In this document: positions 17,336 through 23,475 of the stretch, piece by piece
Layout: the number at the start of each line of letters is the position of its first letter
Position numbering within the stretch: position 1 is the stretch's first letter
NCBI RefSeq assembly: GCF_017304615.1
Contig: NZ_JAFKLZ010000001.1
Span: 186,001-250,000, forward strand
DNA: 64,000 nt
Direction of reading: 5' to 3'
DNA from: Sphingomonas sp.
GTDB taxonomy: Bacteria > Pseudomonadota > Alphaproteobacteria > Sphingomonadales > Sphingomonadaceae
Notes under the pieces: model-generated
Seen by the model: only the letters and a program-made list of their open reading frames with translations
Databases searched by the model: none
Told to the model about the DNA's origin: nothing
Program-made: the position numbers and the translations under genes

Positions 17336-17947
17336 ATGCGTGCATTTTTCCTTTTGCCGATCCTGGCAACGGCCTGTTCGCAACAGGCTGCGATTACCAA
17401 CAATGCCGCCGACATCCATGCTGCCGCTGACGAAGCGCAGGACGATATAGACAATTATGCGGCGGCCGACGCGGCGATCGAACGGCTCAATCCTGCAGCG
17501 CCCGGCCAGCCGGGCGGCCTGGCCGACGACAAGACGCCAATCTCCGAAACGCCCCTCACGCCCGAAAGTCCGCAAGGCGCGGCGAAGGTGGTGCAAACCT
17601 ATTATGCGCTGATCGGCGAGGGTAAATATGCGGAGGCGTGGAAGCTTTGGGGCAACGGCGGCCAGGCTAGCGGCCAATCCGTCGACGCTTTTGCCGCGAG
17701 CTTCGCCAAGTACACCGAATATCGCGCTAACGTCGGTGCTCCAGGCCGCGAAGATGCTGGCGCGGGCCAACGCTATGTCACCGTGCCGGTGCAGCCCTAT
17801 GCGCGGCTGAAGGACGGCAAGGCGGCCTATTGGATCGGCAGCGTCGTGCTCCACCGCACCGGAGATATCGACGGCGCGACTGCCGAGGACCAAGCGTGGC
17901 GGATCAAGTCGATCGACCTCAAGCCAGCGCCGCCGGGGGCAAAGTGA
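17336..17947 (+). CDS. putative lipoprotein of unknown function
   Basis: The product has 203 residues. A short signal peptide ends in a lipobox-like LATAC (cysteine 14). Residues 85-200 resemble a NTF2-like or SnoaL-like fold by pattern (VVQTYYALIGEGKYAEAWKLW), typical of small envelope lipoproteins in sphingomonads. It follows exbD by 51 bp on the same strand and could be in its operon. No catalytic motif is visible. Confidence 0.72.
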   Translation: MRAFFLLPILATACSQQAAITNNAADIHAAADEAQDDIDNYAAADAAIERLNPAAPGQPGGLADDKTPISETPLTPESPQGAAKVVQTYYALIGEGKYAEAWKLWGNGGQASGQSVDAFAASFAKYTEYRANVGAPGREDAGAGQRYVTVPVQPYARLKDGKAAYWIGSVVLHRTGDIDGATAEDQAWRIKSIDLKPAPPGAK

Positions 17948-18000
17948 CATTTGCGCGATGGCTTGGTAGATCGCGCCGATTGTTGCCCTGAGGTTCGTTG

Positions 18001-18507
18001 ATGCGTTTGTTTCCGTTGTTCGCCGCCATCGCCTTCATTGGGGCGAGTCCCGCCACTGCCAAGACCATGACGTTTCGCGCGACGCTGACCGGCATCGCGC
18101 CGCCGACAGCCACCGGCTCCCCGGCGCGCGGCTCCGCTATCATTAAGGTCGATACGACGACGAAGAAGGTATCGGTCGATCTCGACGTCACCGGCATCAC
18201 GCTCGATCAGCTCAATGACGGCCTGGTCGCGAAGCCGGTCGGGCCGATCCATTTCCACGTCTATCGCACCGCCGACGATGTCGAACTGATCCTGCCGCTG
18301 CCTTACGGTCCGAATTACAAGGCGACCGGCACGGGGTTTCGCGTGACCGTGCGTGGATACGATTACGAAACGGGGGCGAAGCTGCTCAATACCGGGGCAA
18401 GCTTCGACGAGTTCGTCAACGCGATGCGCGGGCAGCGCGCGCTGCTCGACATCCACACCGACAAGTTCCCCGATGGCGAGATCAGCGGGAAGACGTTGGT
18501 GAGGTGA
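18001..18507 (+). CDS. CHRD-domain exported protein
   Basis: The product has 168 residues: a signal peptide (to about 21, SPATAK) and a CHRD domain with GPIHFHVYRT and GQRALLDIHTDKFPDGEISG. The CHRD domain was first described in chordin and occurs in many bacterial secreted proteins with unknown ligands. The start is ATG 18001; an adjacent TTG is less likely. It lies 53 bp downstream of the lipoprotein gene. Confidence 0.85.
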   Translation: MRLFPLFAAIAFIGASPATAKTMTFRATLTGIAPPTATGSPARGSAIIKVDTTTKKVSVDLDVTGITLDQLNDGLVAKPVGPIHFHVYRTADDVELILPLPYGPNYKATGTGFRVTVRGYDYETGAKLLNTGASFDEFVNAMRGQRALLDIHTDKFPDGEISGKTLVR

Positions 18508-18581
18508 CGGCGCCGGATGCGCGCGGCCGTTAACTGTGTCCGCAGCGACAGCGTTAACCCTCCGCGTGGCATGGCGAGGGC

Positions 18582-18791
18582 ATGTTCTCCTCGAAGATCT
18601 TCCGCAGCCGCTGGGCCGCCCTGTTCTGGGCGGGCGGGATTCTGTGGACGGCGTACGACGTGGCGCAGGCCAACGCGCCCGATCCCGCGGCGGGCAATGC
18701 GAGCGCAGCGCAGCAGGACGCGACGGGCGAGGCGGTGAGCAACGCCGATTTGGCGGTTCTCGCGAACGCGATGGGCGACGCGGGCAAGTAG
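18582..18791 (+). CDS. small membrane-anchored hypothetical protein
   Basis: The product has 69 residues. It has one N-terminal hydrophobic helix (WAALFWAGGILWTAY, about 11-25) and a small, Ala-rich periplasmic tail. GGCGAGGGC lies directly before the ATG. Codon use is normal. I recognise no family. It converges with the DUF486 gene, four bases away. Confidence 0.5.
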   Translation: MFSSKIFRSRWAALFWAGGILWTAYDVAQANAPDPAAGNASAAQQDATGEAVSNADLAVLANAMGDAGK

Positions 18792-18795
18792 GTTC

Positions 18796-19131
18796 TCACT
18801 TTCCGACAAAAAGGAAAGCCACCGCCCCCACCAGGCATAAGAACGCGCCCACGTGGCGCCAGCCGATCGGCTCGCCGAGCACGGTGACCATGAACACGCC
18901 GAAGACGGTCAGCGCGATGACCTCCTGCGTGACCTTGAGCTGCGCGCCGCTCCACCCGTGCGCATAGCCGATCCGGTTGGCGGGGACGGCGAGGCAATAT
19001 TCGAACAGCGCGATGCCCCAGCTGATCGCGATGACGGTCCATAACGGCTTCGCCATCCCGCCCTTCAGGTGCCAGTACCAGGCGACCGTCATGAAGATAT
19101 TGGAGAAGGTGAGGAGGGCGATGGTGGGCAT
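18796..19131 (-). CDS. DMT-like family protein (DUF486)
   Basis: The product has 111 residues and four transmembrane helices, as expected for DUF486. Conserved pieces are FMTVAWYWHLK and WGIALFEYCLAVPANRIGY. The family looks like a half-size drug/metabolite transporter that would act as a dimer; substrates are unknown. Its upstream side faces the accessory spot that starts at about 19.2 kb. Confidence 0.9.
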   Translation of the reverse strand: MPTIALLTFSNIFMTVAWYWHLKGGMAKPLWTVIAISWGIALFEYCLAVPANRIGYAHGWSGAQLKVTQEVIALTVFGVFMVTVLGEPIGWRHVGAFLCLVGAVAFLFVGK

Positions 19132-19505
19132 GTCAGGCTCCGGGCCGGAATAACGCAGGTATTTCGCAGCTCGGAGCCGACCTGCCGATCGGGCCGGAGG
19201 CGCGGACTTGCTGCGCGACTAGCCGATCCAAAGGTCACACGAAAGTCACACTGGCGCTGGGAGTCGTTTGCGCGAAAATGGTGCGGGGCGTGTTACAGGC
19301 GGGGAGTGGAAAGCGGGGTCGGGGTAACTATTTGGCGAGCCGTATTGGTTATAGGTCGATCGTTGATATAGCCAAATTTGCTGGTGTAGGAAATTCATCC
19401 GGGCGCGGCGCGGCTGAGCCGCGGCGTCGGACGGGCGGAGACTGGCTCCGCCCGCCGGCCGTGCTGACCGCTAGGGCCGGAATTAGCCACGCTAATTCCG
19501 CGCGG
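19132..19505. other. gene-free 374-bp stretch at the left edge of the accessory spot
   Basis: I see no gene here. The left part holds a degraded hairpin motif at about 19196-19218 (GGCGCGGACTTGCTGCGCG). The right part holds three palindromes: CGCGGC-TGA-GCCGCG at 19409-19423, a 9-bp stem at 19432-19454, and the start of a nested hairpin at 19463. The middle (19300-19400) is noticeably AT-richer than the window average. Confidence 0.7.
19432..19454. repeat. short palindrome (9-bp stem)
   Basis: CGGGCGGAG and CTCCGCCCG pair perfectly across ACTGG. It has the same size and form as the other palindromes between 19.4 and 20.5 kb, but a different stem sequence. Confidence 0.85.
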
Positions 19506-19510
19506 TCAGC
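19463..19510. repeat. nested palindrome overlapping the yjhX stop
   Basis: The outer arms GCTGACCGC (19463-19471) and GCGGTCAGC (19502-19510) enclose the inner arms CGGAATTAGC and GCTAATTCCG, with loop CAC. Both stems are perfect. The right arm contains the yjhX stop codon. It could act as a terminator for the leftward yjhX transcript, although no T run follows. Confidence 0.85.
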
Positions 19511-19802
19511 GGTTATCCAGCTGCCCCCGCACAGCGCTCAACCCCAACCGCGTGACGCGATAGGGCTGGCCGCCGCTCGACGCGATCAGGCCGCGCCGCT
19601 TGAGCTTCCTGAACAGGCCGAGCGTGCAGTCGCTCAGCACATGCCCGTCGCGGGTGAAGCAGTCTGCCGCCAGGATGCGGCCGGTGTCGGGACAGCGGCG
19701 GTGCTGGATACGCCCGCCCTGCGCCCCACCCCGCAAAGTGTACTTTGCGGGGATCCCGGATCGCGCGTGCAGCACGCACTGTTCGTGTCTGGAAATGTTC
19801 AC
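19506..19802 (-). CDS. yjhX: YjhX-family toxin (UPF0386) with an in-frame palindromic insertion
   Basis: The 98-residue product matches E. coli YjhX, as I know it, along its whole length. It opens with [12 protein letters not shown] and continues with [36 protein letters not shown] and a C-terminal VRGQLDNR. YjhX is normally about 85 residues. The excess is chiefly a 12-residue block after LHA that is encoded by a 24-nt perfect palindrome and its flanks. The start is GTG at 19802; an in-frame stop lies upstream. YjhX is described as a toxin paired with the YjhQ acetyltransferase; no YjhQ is adjacent. Whether the inserted protein still folds is unknown. Confidence 0.82.
   Translation of the reverse strand: MNISRHEQCVLHARSGIPAKYTLRGGAQGGRIQHRRCPDTGRILAADCFTRDGHVLSDCTLGLFRKLKRRGLIASSGGQPYRVTRLGLSAVRGQLDNR
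19729..19752. repeat. perfect 24-nt palindrome inside yjhX
   Basis: CCCCGCAAAGT and ACTTTGCGGGG pair perfectly around GT. Its length and flanks account for the 36-nt block that is extra relative to other YjhX genes. The reading frame is kept. Confidence 0.9.
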
Positions 19803-19862
19803 GGTGGAAATGCCCGGCAGTCGAAGGAACGACTCCGCCGACGCCGGGCTGCGGTCGACATA

Positions 19863-19886
19863 GGAAAATAGCGGCAGCTATTTTCC
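19863..19886. repeat. short palindrome upstream of yjhX
   Basis: GGAAAATAGC and GCTATTTTCC pair perfectly across GGCA. It lies 60 bp upstream of the yjhX start and 33 bp before the left 40-bp direct repeat. Confidence 0.88.
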
Positions 19887-19918
19887 GCCTCGATGTCGAA
19901 CACTGCCGGCGAGTGGGC

Positions 19919-19958
19919 GCAGCCCAACTCGGCCGAAGGCGCGGATTTACTCCGCGCC
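19919..19958. repeat. left copy of the 40-bp direct repeat flanking the toxin-antitoxin pair
   Basis: It starts GCAGCCCAACTCGGCCGAA and ends in the hairpin GGCGCGGA-TTTAC-TCCGCGCC. It differs from the right copy (20461-20500) at two positions only, both C/T changes outside the hairpin. Confidence 0.92.
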
Positions 19959-20001
19959 CGAACCCGTTTCTCCGATACCGAAAATCGGTTATATCGACCT
20001 T

Positions 20002-20175
20002 ATGAAGCCAAAAGCGCCCCTGGCCGACAAGCTGGACGACGACATCGGCGTCACCGAACCGGGATATGACGCCTGGAAGCGCGCCAAGGTCGAGCGTGGC
20101 CTGGCCCAGGCAAAGAACCGCGCCGCGATGATCCCGGCCGAGCAAGTTCTCGATACGTTGAAGCTTGCGCGTTAA
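20002..20175 (+). CDS. type II antitoxin (ParD/RelB-like)
   Basis: The product has 57 residues and is small, charged and helical, for example DAWKRAKVERGLAQAKNRA, ending AEQVLDTLKLAR. It overlaps the next gene by 11 bp. Size, order and overlap match antitoxins of ParE/RelE toxins, in which the C-terminal helix wraps the toxin. Its start is ATG at 20002, 43 bp after the left direct repeat. I cannot assign a specific antitoxin family from sequence alone. Confidence 0.8.
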   Translation: MKPKAPLADKLDDDIGVTEPGYDAWKRAKVERGLAQAKNRAAMIPAEQVLDTLKLAR

Positions 20176-20452
20176 TTTCACGCCGCAGGCGAGCGACGAC
20201 CTCGCCGCGATCCGCGACTGGATCGCACAGGACGATTTGGGGGCGGCGGATCGTGTCGTCGCCCGGATCGTGCAAACGGCGATGATGTTTGGGCAGTTTC
20301 CAATGCTCGGGCGGAACGGCGCGGTCGAAGGGACGCGCGAGTTTTCGGTCGTCGGGCTTCCGTATCTGATCGTCTATCACATCGCGTCCGAAGCGGAGAT
20401 CGACGTGCTGACGGTCCTGCATACGCGGCGGAGGTATCCATCGTTAGATTAG
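20165..20452 (+). CDS. ParE/RelE-family type II toxin
   Basis: The product has 95 residues with the RelE/ParE fold pattern: FTPQASDDLAAIRDWIAQDD, then FPMLGRNGAVEGTREFSV, then LIVYHIASEAEIDVLTVLHTRRRYP. The last two blocks, with the Arg in TREF and the VLHTRR end, are typical of ParE toxins that inhibit gyrase, though RelE-type mRNA cleavage is not excluded. It appears to start at TTG 20165, overlapping the antitoxin end. The pair is autoregulated in most relatives. Confidence 0.87.
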   Translation: MRVNFTPQASDDLAAIRDWIAQDDLGAADRVVARIVQTAMMFGQFPMLGRNGAVEGTREFSVVGLPYLIVYHIASEAEIDVLTVLHTRRRYPSLD

Positions 20453-20460
20453 TGAGGGTC

Positions 20461-20500
20461 GCAGCCCAATTCGGCTGAAGGCGCGGATTTACTCCGCGCC
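20461..20500. repeat. right copy of the 40-bp direct repeat
   Basis: It matches the left copy (19919-19958) at 38 of 40 positions, with an identical hairpin (GGCGCGGA-TTTAC-TCCGCGCC). It sits between the toxin stop and the stop of the converging wHTH/DRT-like gene. Confidence 0.92.
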
Positions 20501-20506
20501 ATAAAC

Positions 20507-21580
20507 CTACCGGCCTCGCAACATGTCGATGTACGACCTACCGTCAGATCGCTTGGCCCATGTCGCTTTGATATGCTCTTCTAGTTCGCTGAGGTTTTTT
20601 ACCACGGTAGAAGGCCAAAGATTAGCATCGTATTCCCAAACACGGATCAGATTATCGACATCGAAAATGCGACCAGTATCGTCCGACTTTATTATCGCCA
20701 CCGGCTTATTTTCGGCTAGTCTAAGTCCAAGTTCGAACAATACGTTCGGATTGTGATCGGTTATATCTGCCAATACGATATCTGCTTCGTACAGCTCATT
20801 TATGATGGTCGAATGTATAAGATCACTACCTGTACGAAGCGCCGTCTCTACTCCGAAACCGGCATTTGTCACTGCGGGTTTGATGAGGCTTTCGTAAACT
20901 TCTCTAAAGAATCCGGCAGATCGAACACCCTCGCGTTCTGCTAAAGGCATAATAACGAAGCACTTATTCCCACTCGGATTTATCGCGTCGGTCCGAATCA
21001 CCGGTAGGCTGTGGTCGATTCGACCACGAGAGTCCGGCATGCTCGCAGACCAGCTCTGCCCGATTTTTGTATAGTTACAGTTCGATTGGAATACGGCGAC
21101 AAACTCGTCTTGAATTTCCAGTGGTATTTGGAACTTGTCGAGAAGTGTATTGGACAGATATTGCTTTTCAGGCAGATTATTTCCACCGTAGTGTTCTAAA
21201 ACCTTTCTAAATACCTCTATCGATAAGAACGCGCTGCGCTTTCCGGCTAGCTCGCGTTCCGAACTATCCGCGTATACTATTTCGCGGCCTAGCGACGTTA
21301 GGCTTACGTTATCTGAGTAACGACTGCCTTCAATTATTTGATATTGGCTTCCAGACGCCGTGTATAAGTCGAGATTGCTAGATTTTTCGCTTAGACCAAG
21401 AGCCTTAGCGACTTCTGTCGGAGGCCAAGGATTTCCGCCATTCTTTTCCTTTAATATCAGGGCAACCTTCATGCACGTCTCAAGAGGCGCCCGCGGATAA
21501 GAGCGCTTTATCGACTTCGTTTTGCCGGCAGCGCTAGGCGCTGCCGCATCTGATTGTGCATCCTCAGGTTTCTTTGCCAT
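20507..21580 (-). CDS. winged-helix-like + nucleoside deoxyribosyltransferase/TIR-like domain protein, candidate nucleotide-sensing or defence protein
   Basis: The product has 357 residues. Residues 1-25 are charged and disordered. Residues 30-175 look winged-helix-like (VAKALGLSEKSSNLDLYTAS, then VSLTSLGREIVY and EVFRKVLEHYGGNNLPEKQY). Residues 205-310 form a Rossmann-like domain with CFVIMPLAE, EADIVLADITDHNPNV and LFELGLRLAE. This is the signature of the nucleoside 2-deoxyribosyltransferase-like/TIR-like group, found in several bacterial conflict systems and nucleotide-processing proteins. The Glu in FELG is a likely catalytic residue. The DNA is clearly AT-richer than its neighbours, suggesting transfer. 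The ATG is two bases after the nrdB stop, so it may be expressed with nrdB. Its function is not established. Confidence 0.75.
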   Translation of the reverse strand: MAKKPEDAQSDAAAPSAAGKTKSIKRSYPRAPLETCMKVALILKEKNGGNPWPPTEVAKALGLSEKSSNLDLYTASGSQYQIIEGSRYSDNVSLTSLGREIVYADSSERELAGKRSAFLSIEVFRKVLEHYGGNNLPEKQYLSNTLLDKFQIPLEIQDEFVAVFQSNCNYTKIGQSWSASMPDSRGRIDHSLPVIRTDAINPSGNKCFVIMPLAEREGVRSAGFFREVYESLIKPAVTNAGFGVETALRTGSDLIHSTIINELYEADIVLADITDHNPNVLFELGLRLAENKPVAIIKSDDTGRIFDVDNLIRVWEYDANLWPSTVVKNLSELEEHIKATWAKRSDGRSYIDMLRGR

Positions 21581-21582
21581 CG

Positions 21583-22644
21583 CTATTCCGCAGCCATCCC
21601 ATTCGCGCTGAACATGTCCTCGCCCTCAGCAGCGCCCGCATCCTCGTTCGCCGCCGGCTTGGCCTTCGCCTTTTGCCGCTTGTCGAACGAATCCCAAACG
21701 TCGTTCCACTGCCCCTTGGTCGCGGCCTTCGAATATTCCGTCGCGCGCTGTTCGAAGAAGTTGGCGTGCTCGACGCCGTTCAGCAGCGGGGTCAGCCAGG
21801 GCAAAGGATGTTCGTCGATCATGAAGATCGGCTTCATGCCCAATTGCCCCATCCGCCAGTCGGCGATGTAGCGGATGTATTTCTTGATGTCCTTCGGCGC
21901 CATGCCGTTGACCGGGCCCTGTTCGAAGGCGAGGTCGATGAACGCATCCTCCAGCCGGACGGTGGTCTGGCACTGGTCGGCGATGTCGTCCTTCACCGCC
22001 TTGGTCAGGCAATCGCGTTCCTTCACGAAGGCGTGAAAGAGGCGGATGATGCCTTCGCAGTGCAGGCTTTCGTCGCGCACCGACCAGGACACGATCTGGC
22101 CCATGCCCTTCATCTTGTTGAAGCGCGGGAAGTTCATCAGCATCGCGAAGCTGGCGAACAGCTGGACGCCTTCGGTGAAGCCGCCGAACATCGCCAGCGT
22201 GCGCGCAATGTCCTCGTCATTGTCGACGCCGAATTGCTGCAGGTAATCGTGCTTGTCCTTCATCTCGGCATATTCGAGGAAGGCGCCATATTCGCTTTCG
22301 GGCATGCCGATCGTGTCGAGCAGGTGGCTGTAGGCGGCGATGTGGACCGTTTCCATGTTGCTGAACGCGGTCAGCATCATCTTGACCTCGGTCGGCTTGA
22401 ACACGCGGCCGTATTTCTCGTGATAGCAATCCTGCACCTCGACGTCCGCCTGGGTGAAGAAGCGGAAGATCTGAGTCAGCAGGTTGCGTTCGTGGTCGCT
22501 CAGCTTCTGCGCCCAGTCGCGGCAATCCTCGCCCAGCGGGACTTCCTCGGGCAGCCAGTGGAGCTGTTGCTGACGCTTCCAGAATTCGAACGCCCAGGGG
22601 TATTCGAACGGCTTGTACTGCTTGCGGGCTTCGAGAAGGGACAT
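21583..22644 (-). CDS. nrdB: class Ia ribonucleotide reductase, small subunit
   Basis: The product has 353 residues. Diiron-ligand motifs are visible: DVEVQDCYHEKYG and FSNMETVHIAAYSHLL in the N-terminal half, then RDESLHCEGI. The enzyme subunit holds the diiron-tyrosyl radical and works with NrdA to make dNDPs. I prefer ATG 22644 (GGAGTAAGCCC upstream) over an upstream TTG. Here nrdB is separated from nrdA by three small genes. It directly precedes the wHTH/DRT-like gene. Confidence 0.95.
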   Translation of the reverse strand: MSLLEARKQYKPFEYPWAFEFWKRQQQLHWLPEEVPLGEDCRDWAQKLSDHERNLLTQIFRFFTQADVEVQDCYHEKYGRVFKPTEVKMMLTAFSNMETVHIAAYSHLLDTIGMPESEYGAFLEYAEMKDKHDYLQQFGVDNDEDIARTLAMFGGFTEGVQLFASFAMLMNFPRFNKMKGMGQIVSWSVRDESLHCEGIIRLFHAFVKERDCLTKAVKDDIADQCQTTVRLEDAFIDLAFEQGPVNGMAPKDIKKYIRYIADWRMGQLGMKPIFMIDEHPLPWLTPLLNGVEHANFFEQRATEYSKAATKGQWNDVWDSFDKRQKAKAKPAANEDAGAAEGEDMFSANGMAAE

Positions 22645-22663
22645 GGGCTTACTCCGAGACGAA

Positions 22664-22873
22664 TCAGACAAATAGCGACGACAAAAAGACCGGGGCGGTG
22701 AACAGAAACGTCACGCCGCCGCCTAGAAAAGCGAAGACAAATCCCATCGCGCGGACATTACTCGCATCGCGCGCGGGTATCGGGCCACGACCGACATATC
22801 CTTGTGGCCGCACTATCATATGGATGCCCACCAGCAGCAATACGAGCATTGCCAAGAGCAAGATCACGCCCAT
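22664..22873 (-). CDS. small membrane protein of unknown function
   Basis: The product has 69 residues with two hydrophobic helices (MGVILLLAMLVLLLVGIHMI and GFVFAFLGGGVTFLF). It lies two bases after the preceding small gene and 19 bp before nrdB, so the three probably form one transcript. I recognise no family. Confidence 0.55.
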   Translation of the reverse strand: MGVILLLAMLVLLLVGIHMIVRPQGYVGRGPIPARDASNVRAMGFVFAFLGGGVTFLFTAPVFLSSLFV

Positions 22874-22875
22874 GG

Positions 22876-23070
22876 CTAAGCTGCCCCCCAGCTCGCCAGC
22901 GACCAGGCGAAGAAACCGAGGATGAGCGCGAGCGCGAACAGCATCGTCGCGATCATGCGGCGGGCATAGGTCGCGGCCTCGCCCGCCCCGCGGATCGCGA
23001 CGAGGGAGGCGACGCCGCCCAGCCCCGCGACGCTGGCGACCGCGGCCATGACGATCGGCGCGCGAGTCAT
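22876..23070 (-). CDS. small membrane protein of unknown function
   Basis: The product has 64 residues with two hydrophobic segments (IVMAAVASVAGLGGVASLVA and MLFALALILGFFAWSLA). A longer reading to 23118 adds 16 polar residues; I prefer ATG 23070. It precedes another small membrane protein by two bases, in the nrdB direction. I recognise no family. Confidence 0.5.
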   Translation of the reverse strand: MTRAPIVMAAVASVAGLGGVASLVAIRGAGEAATYARRMIATMLFALALILGFFAWSLASWGAA

Positions 23071-23129
23071 GCGACCAACTCCGCGGTCGTGCGTTCTGCC
23101 CGCGTAACCATCAACCAAGGAGCATCCCC

Positions 23130-23372
23130 ATGGCCGATACCAGCGCGATCAAGGAACACATGGAAGTCATCGGCGCCGACGGCGTCCATGTCGGCACCGT
23201 CGACAAGGTCGAGGGCGACCGCATCAAGCTGACCAAGGCCGACAGCGGCGAGGGCAGTCACGAAGGGCACCACCACTTCATCTCGACCGGGCTGATCGCC
23301 GGGGTCGAGGGCGACAAGGTGCGCCTGTCCGCCAACGCCGACGTGGCGGTGACGTTCGAGGAAGAAGCGTAA
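23130..23372 (+). CDS. DUF2171 domain protein
   Basis: The product has 80 residues in a PRC-barrel-like small beta fold: IKEHMEVIGADGVHVGTVDKVEGDRIKLTK, then HHHFISTGLIAGVEGDKVRLS, with a short acidic end. CCAAGGAGCATCCCC provides a good Shine-Dalgarno. It is transcribed against the nrd genes that flank it. Its function is unknown; relatives are often stress-linked in alphaproteobacteria. Confidence 0.88.
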   Translation: MADTSAIKEHMEVIGADGVHVGTVDKVEGDRIKLTKADSGEGSHEGHHHFISTGLIAGVEGDKVRLSANADVAVTFEEEA

Positions 23373-23418
23373 CGCCGATTGCCCCGCGCGCGGGCCAGCC
23401 TGCGCGACGGTTGAGCGA

Positions 23419-23447
23419 GCCCCGGCCGCAGCGATGCGGGCCGGGGC
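23419..23447. terminator. probable bidirectional terminator between DUF2171 and nrdA
   Basis: GCCCCGGCCGCA pairs with TGCGGGCCGGGGC across GCGA, with one bulged base. GTCGTTT follows on the plus strand. It sits between two converging genes. Confidence 0.6.
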
Positions 23448-23475
23448 GTCGTTTATGGCCGATGCTCGCGCCATC

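Noticed and set aside
19919-20500. Integron attC sites around the toxin-antitoxin pair
   Set aside because: GCCCAAC fits the RYYYAAC core in one copy, but the other copy is GCCCAAT and no paired GTTRRRY site is found. No integrase is in the window.
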